Positions 26,257-36,997 of a stretch of 64,000 bases of DNA are shown here, piece by piece; within the stretch, counting starts at the first letter, position 1; the number at the start of each line of letters is the position of its first letter. Source of the stretch: Epiperipatus broadwayi (taxonomy: Eukaryota; Onychophora; Udeonychophora; Euonychophora; Peripatidae); contig JAQFVV010012529.1 in assembly GCA_028023455.1 (NCBI GenBank), positions 1,304,001-1,368,000 on the forward strand. Reading direction: 5' to 3'. The notes under the pieces are model-generated. The model saw nothing but the letters and a program-made list of their open reading frames with translations. It searched no databases and was not told the DNA's origin. Both the position numbers and the translations under genes were made by a program.

Positions 26257-26782
26257 ATATATAACTGAATAGGAGGTAACTGAAGCTTCCAATGAATTAC
26301 ATCATGCTTGCAATCCAATCACAATTATCCTTAGCCCAGAAATCAGACCATCTTTGCAGACCATAGATACATTAGAAATATACATTTTGTCAAGTATTTC
26401 ATACAGCACAAATGATATTTCAACTTTATATAAACATTATTTCTAGAGAAATCCTAGTCTTATTTTTTTTTATATAATTTTTTTTATTAATTATAATTCT
26501 ATCACAAATTATACTTTTCACATGTCTTAGAAAATATGTTTCAGAAATCTGTGATAGAATTGTAATAAATAAAATTTAAAAAAAATTAAGGTTAAGGTTT
26601 CTCAAGAAATATTGTGTATGTGAAGTTGAAATATAATGTGCTGTTTGAATTGCTTGACAAAGTGTATGTTTCTAATGTATCTATGATCCGAGAAATTTCT
26701 GGGCTTATGGATGGTTGGAATTGGGTTGCAAGCATGATATAACTCATTGGAAGCTTCAGTTACTTCCTGTTCAGTTACATAA
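26257..26782. repeat. Imperfect palindrome with arms of about 240 bp
   Basis: The left arm (from about 26257) and right arm (ending about 26782) are reverse complements with scattered mismatches. Matching blocks include GTAACTGAAGCTTCCAATGA, ATCATGCTTGCAA, ATACATTAGAAA and ATTCTATCACA. The centre is about 26500-26540. No ORF; probably a palindromic MITE. It begins only 16 bp after the preceding composite element. Confidence 0.7.
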
Positions 26783-27092
26783 AAGAATTAATACATTGTA
26801 CAGGCTTAACACCTACAATTTTTATAATAATATACATTTTTCAATTAATGTCTTTTTTTTTTTTATTATGTTTTTGCTGTCAATTTTATGATCAAGCGTA
26901 TTCTATGATTTCAAAATAATTAAGAACCCCCTACTCTATAATATAAAAATATATGTGATTAATAATAGGTCATTTAAGTATTTAATTCCTAGCACAACAT
27001 TAAATGTTTTCTAGAAAGATTGATTAACAATGGATGTTTATATGATATTTATTGTTTGATAAATATAACTTTTTGATTATTAAATACATTTA

Positions 27093-27218
27093 CTTATAGT
27101 TCTGGCTTGTGTTTTAGAACTTGGGGTCCCATGTGATGCCATTATTCCATCTGATTGGCTGTCACTTAAGCATTTTTAAAGCGTATCTGGTTGAAGGTGT
27201 TTAGCTTTCACGTTATTA
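27093..27218. repeat. Single partial unit of the composite-element-2 family
   Basis: This block matches part of the inverted units of the 40.1-kb element, from CTTATAGTTCTG through CATCTGATTGGCTGTCAC to CTTTCACGTTATTA. It stops at the same CACGTTATTA boundary at which the 40.1-kb element ends, so that boundary is likely a real sub-unit end. Confidence 0.6.
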
Positions 27219-27512
27219 TAAAAGATATATGTAATATCTATCCTAATAAGTTATTTAACTGTAAGGTACACATATGTATGCCATAGCACATTTACTTTTT
27301 GTTGAAAATATTAATTTTAACTTCAACTAGTTATATATAATGACTTATTTTTATTATTCCTTTACTAAAACAATATTATTTAATATATTAGTATATTTCT
27401 TTGATTCACATAAGTAAATTTCAAATTTTTGTGAAATAATATAATTTATGCAGATATAAATATTTGAAATAATAAAATATTTTATCTTCCCATTCTTTAT
27501 GTACTTTTATTT

Positions 27513-28318
27513 TGAGTTATTAGCATAAAAAAATAACAGAGGTAACAAATAAATTGTTATAGCATTTTATTTTTAAAATTTTAATGATATTCCCCTTTTT
27601 AGAAAAATTTACTTCAGATATTCGCTCGAGAGATCATTCCAAATTATAGATTTAATTAGAATAGAATTTGTGTGTAAATAAAGCTAGTTGCATACAAATT
27701 AGATCATATATTATACGCCACCCCCCCCCCCCCGGTTGTAAAAGAAAAATAGGGAGGAAACAGCTAAAAGGTTTTAAACTGGATAAAAGTTAATGTATGT
27801 TTCAAAGAGATAAACAGAGCGGGAGTAAAGAATGGTAAATGATAGACAAATAGTCTGACTGTGATTGAGGCTAAAATGGAATAGTGGCAAGTAAGAAGCA
27901 ATATGTGTTCGTGTATAGAAAAGTTATTGCTAGCGAAGTTTAATTAATAAACAGAAAATAAACCAAACCGCAAGTGAGAAGTTAGGAGTAGTATAAATTG
28001 CGTGTGCCAATGTAAACACTGATATTGTGAACTTTAATAATTTATTCTATATGGAAATTAGATATGCTCATTTGCGTTTCAAAAGACTCTCAATTTGAAA
28101 GCACAATATATAAATAGATTACTCCTGGTGTGAAAGAAGACTAAATTTAATTAAGATCAATAAATAGTTTATAAATATTAATGGACTAATACTTTTTTAT
28201 GTTGTTTATACCTCATTATTATTATTGTTAATAAATAAATATTGTTAAATATACAGTTTGAAGTATGTTGTTATTTATCTGGCCTTGATTGGTCCTTGGA
28301 GATTCTCAGGACACAGCA
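27513..28318 (+). repeat. 5' LTR of the Gypsy element
   Basis: Matches the 3' LTR over most of its length (for example ATCATTCCAAATTATAGATT and GCATACAAATTAGATCATAT) and ends ACACAGCA. It contains a 13-bp C run (27721-27733) that is also present, in interrupted form, in the other LTR. The left edge is set by weak similarity around GCATAAAA and may be off by some tens of bases. Confidence 0.7.
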
Positions 28319-28340
28319 TTTGGCACAGTCAACATGATTA
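28319..28340 (+). other. Likely primer-binding site of the Gypsy element
   Basis: TTTGGCACAGTCAACATGAT follows the LTR end directly, the position of the tRNA primer site. The TGGC(A/G)CAGTC core resembles primer sites seen in some invertebrate Gypsy families. The tRNA was not assigned. Confidence 0.5.
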
Positions 28341-28373
28341 CAACAGAATAACTTCTACTATGAATAATAAAAT

Positions 28374-29230
28374 ATGGTGGCATTAAGTTCTGCAATCCAT
28401 GACTTTGATTTAACCAACATGGACTCATGGAAAAGTTATGTAGAACATATGGAGTACTATAGGCTTATAAATAATGTGGAAGATGAGCATTTCAAAATGT
28501 TGGCTCTTCTCTATTTTGCAGGTTAAGACATTATGCAGCTCACAAATAGACTTATTGATTCCGAATGTTCAAATGAACTTCCATATAATGAAGTTGTAGA
28601 AATTTTAAATGGATATTTTGCTCCTAGTATATTGAAATGGGTAATGAAGCTGAGATTGAGAAACCAAAAACAGCTACTATATGAAAAATATGTGGACTAT
28701 GATTTAATTCTAAGGAAACTGGCTAAACACTGTGATTTTGGTCTGGAAATGAATGTGTATTATTGGAACAACTCCTATATGGCAGTGAGGATCGGAATTT
28801 CCGAAAAGTATTGCTGAGCAACCCTGACTTAAGTTGTAAAAGAACTTTACAAAATAGTGCATTGGAGTCTATAGAGCCACAATAGTCAGGGCAAAGTAAC
28901 AAAATTTATTACAGAGCCCTGTAATGACAAGAAGGAGCAAAAGTGCTGTTGTTGTGGCAAATCCAAACATTTGAAAAATAAGTGCAAACACAGAAATAAA
29001 AATTGTAGAAATTTAGCAGCTGGCTGTTATTTTAACAAGAGCAGAGTTATTGATTTCATAAAAGCAGACTATAAATCTGAAGAAAAATTAAATTATGAGA
29101 ATATTAGTGTAAACAGGCTGAGAAATAAACCACATATTTGTAGGCATAGTTATTTGCAATCAAACAGCAAAAATGGAAGTAGACAGCAGAGCCAGTCTGT
29201 CTCTGATTTCTCTCAGAGACTGGATTAAAA
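28374..29230 (+). pseudogene. Gypsy gag remnant with CCHC zinc knuckle
   Basis: The frame opens at ATG 28374 with an acidic segment (SWKSYVEHMEYYRLINNVED), hits an in-frame TAA at about 28527, then continues with LPYNEVVEILNGYFAP and LRKLAKHCDFG, the classic order of a Gypsy capsid domain. A frameshift follows (NPDL), and then the nucleocapsid zinc knuckle CCCCGKSKHLKNKC, which fits CX2CX4HX4C. Gag would assemble the particle that packages the element's RNA in the cytoplasm. At least one stop and two frame changes make the gene non-functional. Residue order and the single zinc knuckle agree with family knowledge. Confidence 0.78.
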
Positions 29231-29480
29231 TTAGCAGAAAATATAAAAGAATAACACTTCACAATACCAATATGATGGCTTTAGACACAAATGGCAATAA
29301 AATTCATATTCAAGGAAAAGTGGTAGTGCCTGTAAAATTAAATTTTAGAGTGAAGTGGTTGACACTTTATGTAGTAAATAAAAAATTTCAGTTTATTGTT
29401 AGGAAGAAATTGGTTCTGACTACTGGGTATTCGCATAAATGTGAATAAAAACTTTTTAAACTCTAAAATTTTTATTGGTA
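29173..29480 (+). pseudogene. Gypsy aspartic-protease remnant
   Basis: Overlaps the end of gag in another frame. The motif VDSRASLSLIS occupies the place of the catalytic D-S/T-G-A loop of retroelement proteases, with Gly replaced by Arg. The domain continues to a decayed version of the conserved segment before RT, which is shifted in frame (the frame reading GRNW is interrupted by a stop). After about 29560 similarity to Gypsy pol is lost. The Gly-to-Arg change would be expected to inactivate the enzyme. Confidence 0.65.
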
Positions 29481-29664
29481 CTGTTATAGCAAATTGGATG
29501 GGGAAAAAACTGACCAATTTCTCGGACTCAATTAATAAAGTTAGTACCACTTATTAGTAAAATGATAAAGTTCAAAATTGGAACAAGTTCTTAGTAGGAG
29601 AAAAAATGTGGAGATATAGCTTACTCAATTTAATATGTAAACTTTAAATTAAATATAGCTCATT

Positions 29665-30742
29665 GTATATGTAAACAATACAATATTACAAAATGATACT
29701 GGGAAAGTCAACATTGAGAAGGGTGTAAGACAGGGTGATTCCATATCTCCAAAACTTTTTACAGCAGTGCTGCAAGAAATATTTTGTGGATTAAAATGGG
29801 AAACTAAAGGAGTGAAAGTAAATGGAGATTACTTAAGTCATTTAGATTTTGCAGATGATGTAGTTGTTTTTGCAAATAATGCTTCAGAGCTGCAGGAAAT
29901 GTTGCAGGAGTTATCAGATGAAAGTAGGACTAAAGATAAGTGTTAAAAAGACTAAAATAATGTTTAATTGATTTGCTCAAAATGTGAAAATAAAGATTGA
30001 TTATGATGAATTAGAAGTTAACAGTTACAAATACCTTGTTCAGATTATTAATACAGATGGAAACATAATGGATGAAATTAATCATAGAATTAAACTTGGT
30101 TGGAGTGCTTTTGGTAGAAATAATTTGATACTAAAAGGAAATATGCCTATATGTTTGAAAAGGAAGGTTTTTAACAAATGTGTTTTACCAGTTCTTACTT
30201 ATGGATATGAGACTTGGACACTTAATAGAAGAGCAATACAGAGACTTCAGACCACTCAAAGAAGTATGGAGAGATGCATGTTGGGAGTAACAAGAAGAGA
30301 TTGAAAACGCAATGTATGGGTAAGAGAACAAACAGGTGTTACTGACCTCATTGAAAAAATTAAAAGATTGAAGTGGAGTTGGGCTGGACATTTTGCTAGA
30401 AGAGATGATAGTAGATGGACAATTGAAATCTTAAACTCGATTCCAAGAGATTGTAAAAGACCCAGAAAGAAACCACATGTGAGATGGATGGAATAAGAAA
30501 GTGTGCAGGGGTGGTGTGGAAAAGAGAAGCTAAAGATCGGAGAAGATGGATTGAACTTGGAGAGACCTTCATCCTGCAGTGGATTGATAATGGTTGATGA
30601 TGATGATATGTAAACAAAAGGAGTAAATCACTTTCCCTTAGACTATGACTTAAAAGCACTCTAAAATTGTCCTTTATTTAACATTTAGAGTGTTTTTAAT
30701 TCATAGCCTGAGAAAGAGTGATTTACTCTCTTTGTTTATATA
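29665..30742. repeat. Small palindromic element split by an RTE insertion
   Basis: The right part (30606-30742) is an inverted repeat: GGAGTAAATCACTTT pairs with AGAGTGATTTACTC, with AGCACTCTAAA near the centre pairing with TTTAGAGTG. The expected left terminus TATATGTAAACAA lies at 29665-29678, before the RTE piece, and the right terminus TTGTTTATATA ends at 30742. Without the RTE the element is about 140 bp with TA-rich flanks, typical of a palindromic MITE. Confidence 0.6.
29679..30605 (+). mobile_element. 5'-truncated RTE LINE, nested in the Gypsy element
   Basis: About 927 bp match the 3' part of the full-length RTE at 55770-59065. The copy begins within the RT domain (GVRQGDSISPKLFTAVLQE, then FADDVVVFANNASE) and runs to the shared 3' end with TGATGATGAT repeats. 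A 12-bp target duplication ATATGTAAACAA brackets it (29667-29678 and 30606-30617). Frameshifts after ELSDESR and a TGA at about 30303 break the ORF; a 106-codon segment from 29984 remains open. 5' truncation with a variable-length duplication is the normal outcome of target-primed reverse transcription. Confidence 0.9.
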
Positions 30743-31113
30743 GGCTTATTTAATTGTAATAGATACTCTGCAAAATAGTGAAAAATAGTAAGTAATATTA
30801 CAGAATGGGTAAGAATTGAAAAGACATTAAACACCTTTGCTGTTGGTATGAGGATACTTTACCAGACATTCATCTAAATAATTTCTTAAAGGAAGAAATA
30901 GAGAAAAAAGATATTTTATTGGAGGATTTAATTACTGATTCAGACTAAGATAAATTAATTGATGATAAAGAGTTGTTTGTATAGGAGGTAAAAGAAGGGT
31001 GAACTATTTTAAAAGAAGGAGAAAATAATGTTATTCCCAAAACTCAATGTAAATATAGAAGTCGACTATCTGACAAGTTTAAAGATATAGTATTAAATTA
31101 AGTCCATGTTTCT

Positions 31114-31133
31114 AGAGTAGGGGAAGAGTGAAA
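31114..31133 (+). other. Polypurine tract of the Gypsy element
   Basis: A purine-rich run, AGAGTAGGGGAAGAGTGAAA, lies directly before the 3' LTR start TGTCTGCGGGC, the position where plus-strand DNA synthesis is primed. Confidence 0.6.
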
Positions 31134-31923
31134 TGTCTGCGGGCATAAAACCATATATGTAAATGAAGGTCATTTATTTTTGTAAATACAATACGCACAG
31201 ATTTCTTCATCCTAATAATATTCTCTTTTTTGGAGAAAATTATTCTAGGAAATTCACTTGAGTGATCATTCCAAATTATAGATTTAATTAGAATAGAATT
31301 TGTAGGCAAATAAAGCTTGTTGCATACAAATTAGATCATATATTATAAACCCCCCCACCCCCGTTGGTAAATGAGAAGGGAGAAAACAGCTAAAAGGTTA
31401 TAGACTGGATAAAAATTAGTATGGTTTTAAAGTGATAAACAGATTAGCAGTAAAAAGTGGTAAATGGTAGACTAATAGGCTGACTGGTTATGATCAAGGC
31501 TAAAATGGAATAGTGGCAAGTGAGAAGCAGTATGGGTTCGTGTATACAAAAAGTTATTACCAGTGAAGGGTAATTAATAGATGGTTAATCAAACTGCAAG
31601 AGAGATGTTCGGAATATATGTAAATATGGATATTTCAAACTTTAATACTTTATTCTGTATGGCAATTGTATATGCTCATTAATGTCTCAAAAGACATTCA
31701 ATTTGAAAGCACAAATATATAACTGGATTATTCCTGATGTGAAGGAAGAACTATTTTTAACCAAGGACAATAAATAGTTTATGAATATTAATAGATTATT
31801 ACCTTTTTATGTTGTTTTTATCTCATTGTTATCGTTATTAATATTGTTAAATATACATTTTGAAGTATATTGTTTATTTATCTAGTTACCTGATTGATAT
31901 TTGGAGACCTTAAAAACACAGCA
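31134..31923 (+). repeat. 3' LTR of the Gypsy element
   Basis: Begins TGTCTGCGGGCATAAAA and ends ACACAGCA, as the 5' LTR does. It has diverged from the 5' LTR by many substitutions and small indels, so the insertion is old. A C-rich run is at 31350-31362. Confidence 0.7.
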
Positions 31924-34035
31924 GTTTTGAATAATAATATTAACTTTAAGTGAAAGTCTTCATAATTACTAAAGTAATAGAGTAGTTATCCTTTTATATT
32001 CTAATAAATTAAGCACTCAAGGCTTATGCATTACTTAAGTATTCTAATGCTTTAAAATAAAGAGACAAATACAGAAATACAATTCAATCTGTAATCATAA
32101 TTTAAAATAAATATAATAAACTTATTAAGTCTATTTTCATATTTTATTGTATAAAGTTCTGGTTTGGTCCATCCATGGTTTCTATTATAAAACTTATTTC
32201 ATGGTGGCAAAGGTATTAATTTCTGGATAGGCACGCAATATTTATTCTACCTTTATGGAAAATCAAATACCATTGAGTTTTATTCTTTGAAAAAGTTTTA
32301 ATAGAAGATTTCCTTTTAGAATTATACATAAAACACATTTCTATGAATTAATACTTTACATAATATGTAGGAATTAATTTTTGTGTTATATAATTATGAA
32401 TAACAAATGGGGGGGGGGGGATCTTGGTGATGGAATAATTCATATTAAGAAAACTTTATTTTTATAATTTAAAGATATCTCGATCCTAGCTAACTGCACT
32501 GTGTAGCAATTATATAATAAACAAATATTTATTTTTTATGATTTGCAAAAAATAATCACAATTTTTACAATTTTAATTCTATTTATGTTTTAAAATGAAT
32601 TTGGCTAAGTGAAATAAAAGTTTTATTACTCCCTTTCTTATATTTTCTAAAAATTTATCATTTGATTAATAAATTTTGATTGAATTTTAATTTCCGCCTG
32701 CTTAATTAATATAATTTTATTTTACTTCAAACAAACTTATTAAAAGAATACAAACGAGAATATATATAATCGCATTTATAAAATATTTGTATGTAACTAA
32801 GGAATGCTGTTTATAAATAAATAAAGGTATTAATTTTATTGCTCTTAAAGAAATATTAATTAAATAAATACTAACTTCAAATCCTATTATAATAAATGCT
32901 ACTACTAATGATAAATCAATAGACCAACTTTGTTATTATCTTATTTCATAACTTCCCTGATTGCCTCACACACATTTTGTTAGAATATAATGCATTAATA
33001 GATAAATGTTTAAAATATATAATCTTTATCACTATTATTTATGAGATTGTTTAATATTTTAATGGCAATATAATCATGTAAATAGATAAATTTAATTCAT
33101 CAGAAATCCCAAAAAGTATTTTTTTTTTCTAGTGGTAAACTAGTAGTTTTTCTTTTTTGTGTGTATTAACTGTAGCATAGGGACATACTTTCTACATTTC
33201 TACTTTTATTTTTTTATAATTATAGCATGGTTGCTTATTCTAAGTGGAGCTTTTTATTCTAAGCATTTTGGTATTGAATATTATATTATAATGCAGCATT
33301 TAATTTATTAGTTGAAGGCTCAATATAATAACAAAATTGTAATATAATTGAACAATTTATATAGGATTCAGATACAGCTCATTTACTTATTTCTTAATTC
33401 TTGAACTAAGAAAAATACTTTAGCACATTTCAATTTTTGTTTAAACAAAAGAAAAAATATTAAGTAATTATTACTTTTTTTTTTTTAAAATAAAAAAACT
33501 GTTATCCAGACAGCCAAAACCTATATTGTAATAATAATGTTTTCCCCTTTTATTTTTTCATTTTATTTTACATGCTTTCTGAATCTTTTGAATGAATTAG
33601 TATTGATTGGATAAATTATTTGAAGTAAAAACTAGATTATTAAATTATTTTAGTGATTATTATTATTAATAGTCATTCATGTCTGTCACTTACATGCCTC
33701 AACTTCTTTTGAACAACTTCTGAGTAATAAATCATTTGATTGTTTTTGCTGTGCATTATTTGATACAGTGATAGAATGGCAGATTCTGCTATTCAAAATC
33801 CATGTATTGCAGCTGCATTCTGTCACTTTTGGTGTTCATTTATCTTATCAATTTTCAAGCACTAAACGGGTTAATTATTTATTTATTTTAAATGCAATGT
33901 AATACTACCAAACAATAGCATGCACATTCAAATAATAATAGGAATAAAATTATTAAAAGTATATATCCACACACATGCCACATACAGATTCATTAATAAT
34001 GGATAATAAAAAAAATAGCCAAAATAGTATTTAAT
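31924..34035. other. AT-rich non-coding stretch
   Basis: No gene or transposon identified. A 12-bp G run is at 32409-32420. Confidence 0.45.
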
Positions 34036-34039
34036 TGGA

Positions 34040-34700
34040 TTAAGAGTAAAGAGCAGGCAACTAGATGGGTGAGGAAGGTAATACTGTATGCAGAAGATTT
34101 GGATAAAGAATTTATATCAGTATACTTGTACAAAAGGTGGGATGATTGTGTTAGGAGAATTGTTGAGTGTTATAATGGTAAGAAATGGGATAGAATGATA
34201 GATGCATTAATAAAGAATAGGGAGTTGGAGAGATGGAGAACTAGTATGGAGAATAAAAAGAGTTTAAATATATAGGGAAGTAAATGGAACATTGGGTGCG
34301 AGTTAATTTATGATAATAGCAAGGAAAGTAGTTTACTGTTTATGGCTTGAATGGGATCTTTAGCAACAGGGGAATATACACGTAAATGAAAAAATATGGG
34401 TGATTATTTAGCTTGCAAGTTGGATAAGGAAGGCATAGAAAAATATTAGGCATCTGTTAATTCAGTGTAAATACTCGAAAGCAGAAAGGTACAAATAATG
34501 AAGTTATGGAAAAATAAATATAAACAAAGTGATTATATAGAAAGTGAGTTATTGCTTTTTATGCTGGGTTTGGGAAAAAATAAAGAGGATTTAGATATCG
34601 AGGCCACGGTGTTTCCAAAGATTATGTGGTGGAAATGGGATGGAGCAGATTATGGGAAAATTTAGGGTGGGGAATGCAAAAGGAAGGTAAAGTGTAACAG
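34040..34700 (+). pseudogene. 3' coding remnant of a non-LTR retrotransposon
   Basis: An open 68-codon segment (34069-34275) of charged, helix-like sequence (YLYKRWDDCVRRIVECYN, then WDRMIDALIKNRELERW) is followed, across stops, by a frame reading ACKLDKEGIEK and, one frame over, IRHLLIQCKYSKAERY. Together these form a C-x2-(C)-...-H-x4-C zinc-knuckle pattern, with one Cys replaced by Asp, as found after the RT domain of several LINE clades (I, R1, Ingi/Vingi, CR1). No RT motif remains. The clade is uncertain. It is unrelated to the RTE copies in this window. Confidence 0.45.
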
Positions 34701-35106
34701 GTTTCTCTGGACATAGTTGCTGAGAGATTCCTTACTCCGTATAAGAAGTCACAGTGCATCACATCAATAGTAAGAAATTGATGTTTAAATTATAGCATTT
34801 GATTTTTAAAATATTTTTAAAAGTTTTTTTTAAAATAATAAATAAGAATTCTTAAGAGTGCTGTTATTTTAATTGTGTTATTAAGTAAATAGAAATAATA
34901 AAAAAAAATTATTAAAAACAAATGTTTTTTCTTATAAATGAAGTTGTTTTTGAAATTTTTTTTTAAAAAGCAGGAAATATATATTTCTCAAGAGTGAATA
35001 TTGAAGCTGTGCATATATATATATACAGTTATAAATAAAATTATATACACAACTTTTCATTTCTTCTTGTTCTTTTTAAATTATAGCTCCAACATAATAA
35101 ATATGT
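34701..35106. other. Non-coding stretch
   Basis: AT-rich sequence with nothing recognised. Confidence 0.4.
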
Positions 35107-35454
35107 AAAATATACATACATTCTTCCTTTTTTAAAAAAAAAACTTGTTTATTCAATATTTTACTATAATTTTATTTTTCCATCATTACGTTTCAACTAC
35201 ATTCTGTAGTCATTATCAAGTATTTATTTATTTTGTTTTTTTTGTTTAAGGAAATTTGATAATGACTACAGAATGTAGTTCTGTAGTCATTATCAAGTAT
35301 TTATTTATTTATTTATTTTGTTTTTTCGTTTAATGAAATTTGATAATGACTACAGAATGTAGTTGAAATGCTGCTATGATGGAAAAATAAAATTATAGTA
35401 AAATATTGAATAAACAAGTTTTAAAAAGAAAAAGGAAGAATGTATGCATATTTT
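35107..35454. repeat. Palindrome with hammerhead-like motifs (Penelope or retrozyme-type remnant)
   Basis: Two arms of about 170 bp are inverted copies: CATACATTCTTCC, ACTTGTTTATTCAATATTTT and ACTATAATTTTATTTTTCC recur in reverse complement at the right. Each half contains a stem ACTACA-GAA-TGTAGT preceded by TTGATAATG and, in the outer copies, followed by TGAAA or TGAAAC: plus strand at about 35340-35370 and minus strand at about 35184-35220. A further plus-strand copy (35256-35280) and a partial minus-strand copy (35281-35297) lie between. This order resembles a hammerhead ribozyme core (CTGATGA, stem II, GAAA), with C-to-T and G-to-A changes in the first block, so it is probably inactive. 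Penelope-like elements and retrozymes are known to carry hammerheads. Confidence 0.5.
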
Positions 35455-36111
35455 GTAGTATAAGATAGTGATCATGTGATGCTTAATGGTTTATATTTTA
35501 TATATATATGCTGGCTTCACCATTTACTGTGGGTTAGTTAAAGACCCTAAGCCCAACCATAGTGAGTTTGTTTTAAACTAAATGATGACAAAGGCACAAA
35601 TAATTATATAACAGGAAGTAGTTGTACATTAAAATTGCTTAAAAGGCACAAAAAAAGAGAAATAGAAAGTTTAAACTGTTATTTTGATTGGTTGTGTTAA
35701 AATGTGTTTTGACAAAATTATAATTTTAATGTATAAACCAAAAAGATTGTATTGATAGATAAACGTGAATTCCAAAGATATAGATTCCATTAGGAAAGGA
35801 ATTTCATTTGTAAAATCCATTGAATAAAAATTAATTAAAAGGTAAAATATCAGGGGAAAATAAAACAATCGACATTGATTACTACTAATTAGCAGATGGA
35901 ATGTAGAAAAAGCAATTAAGAAGGGTACCAATAGAGAACTTTTTTTTTGTTCGCTCTCTTACACTTGCTGAAGCTTTCCTGCTCTTGCTGAAGAAATCTT
36001 ATGCTGAACATCTTGCTGAAGAAAGTCTTTGCTACAAAATATTGCTGAAGCTCTTCAATAAGATTTCCCTACTGCACAGTACTTCGAAGCGTCATCCTTT
36101 CATTTTATATA
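35455..36111. other. Non-coding stretch with a TTGCTGAAG micro-repeat
   Basis: Mostly AT-rich. Four TTGCTGAAG copies lie between 35964 and 36052. A 103-codon open frame starts at 35985 but runs across the left end of the next element and is not supported as a gene. Confidence 0.35.
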
Positions 36112-36113
36112 TA

Positions 36114-36995
36114 CACCTGAGTCGTTTTATGCGGATTATTTTAATGCGATTCATGTTTCTTCTTAATATCTTTCATATTTCACTATATTTATTAGATATC
36201 AAGAAATTTAAATTATTAATAACTTATTTTGACTTGAAATACTTTTTTTTTTCTCAAAAATATGTTATATTAGCAGCTAACATGAATATGGCCTGAAGCT
36301 ATCTTAGCTTCTATGTAAATAATCTATTTATACTAATGAATAAATAGAAATAATAGATTTATATTTACATATAAAAATATTGCAATAAATGTTCAAAAAT
36401 TTTAAACTTTTAAAACATATTTTGTTAATTATAACAGAAATAAATATTTTTTTATATTTTTAAAATAAATAATAACGAAGATTTTATTGATTTTATTAAT
36501 TGAAAATAATCTTTCTAATGATAATCTATAGTCTTTTTGTTTTGATTACGTTCTCATTTTTTAATATGGAAACAAAAAACAATTAACACAGCTCAAGACT
36601 GAAAGTGGCGCTAGTTGTATGTCACATGACAAATCTGATTTATTAACATTTCACAAACGAACACATATTGTCAAATAGCCAAATAACTGCTAATGATTAA
36701 AATATATATGAAAAATGTAAAATTAAATACTGCAGTTAATAAAAAAAGTAAAAAAAAATTGAGTTGTATTATTTTTTTTCAAATATTTGAAATATTTTAT
36801 TAGTCATACTTTATTTCCTTATTTTTTTAATGCGAATTTTGAAGTAGTTTTTTCTTCTTGCTTTGCTTTTATGCGATTTCTGAAAATTACAACCCCCTAT
36901 CCCCATTTTTCAAAGTAAGTTAAGTATTTTTGTGCAATTTCTTTTGTGCACATTTTCTGAGGAACCTATCTACCGCATAAAACGAGACCCAGGTG
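36114..36995. mobile_element. Tigger/pogo-like MITE
   Basis: The left end CACCTGAGTCGTTTTATGCGG is answered by the right end, whose reverse complement reads CACCTGGGTCTCGTTTTATGC. TA dinucleotides flank both (36112-36113 and 36996-36997), as expected of Tc1/mariner-superfamily transposons. The 882-bp interior is AT-rich without a transposase. Assignment to the Tigger/pogo branch rests on the character of the ends and on a Tigger-type transposase remnant elsewhere in the window (45430-46036). Confidence 0.6.
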
Positions 36996-36997
36996 TA

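Larger units (their letters stand above)
27513..31923 (+). mobile_element. Decayed Ty3/Gypsy LTR retrotransposon with nested insertions
   Basis: Two similar LTRs (27513-28318 and 31134-31923) in direct orientation bracket a primer site, gag and protease remnants and a polypurine tract. Reverse transcriptase, RNase H and integrase are missing. The part that would hold them is short and is occupied by a truncated RTE LINE inside a small palindromic element. A clear target duplication was not found. Confidence 0.75.
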
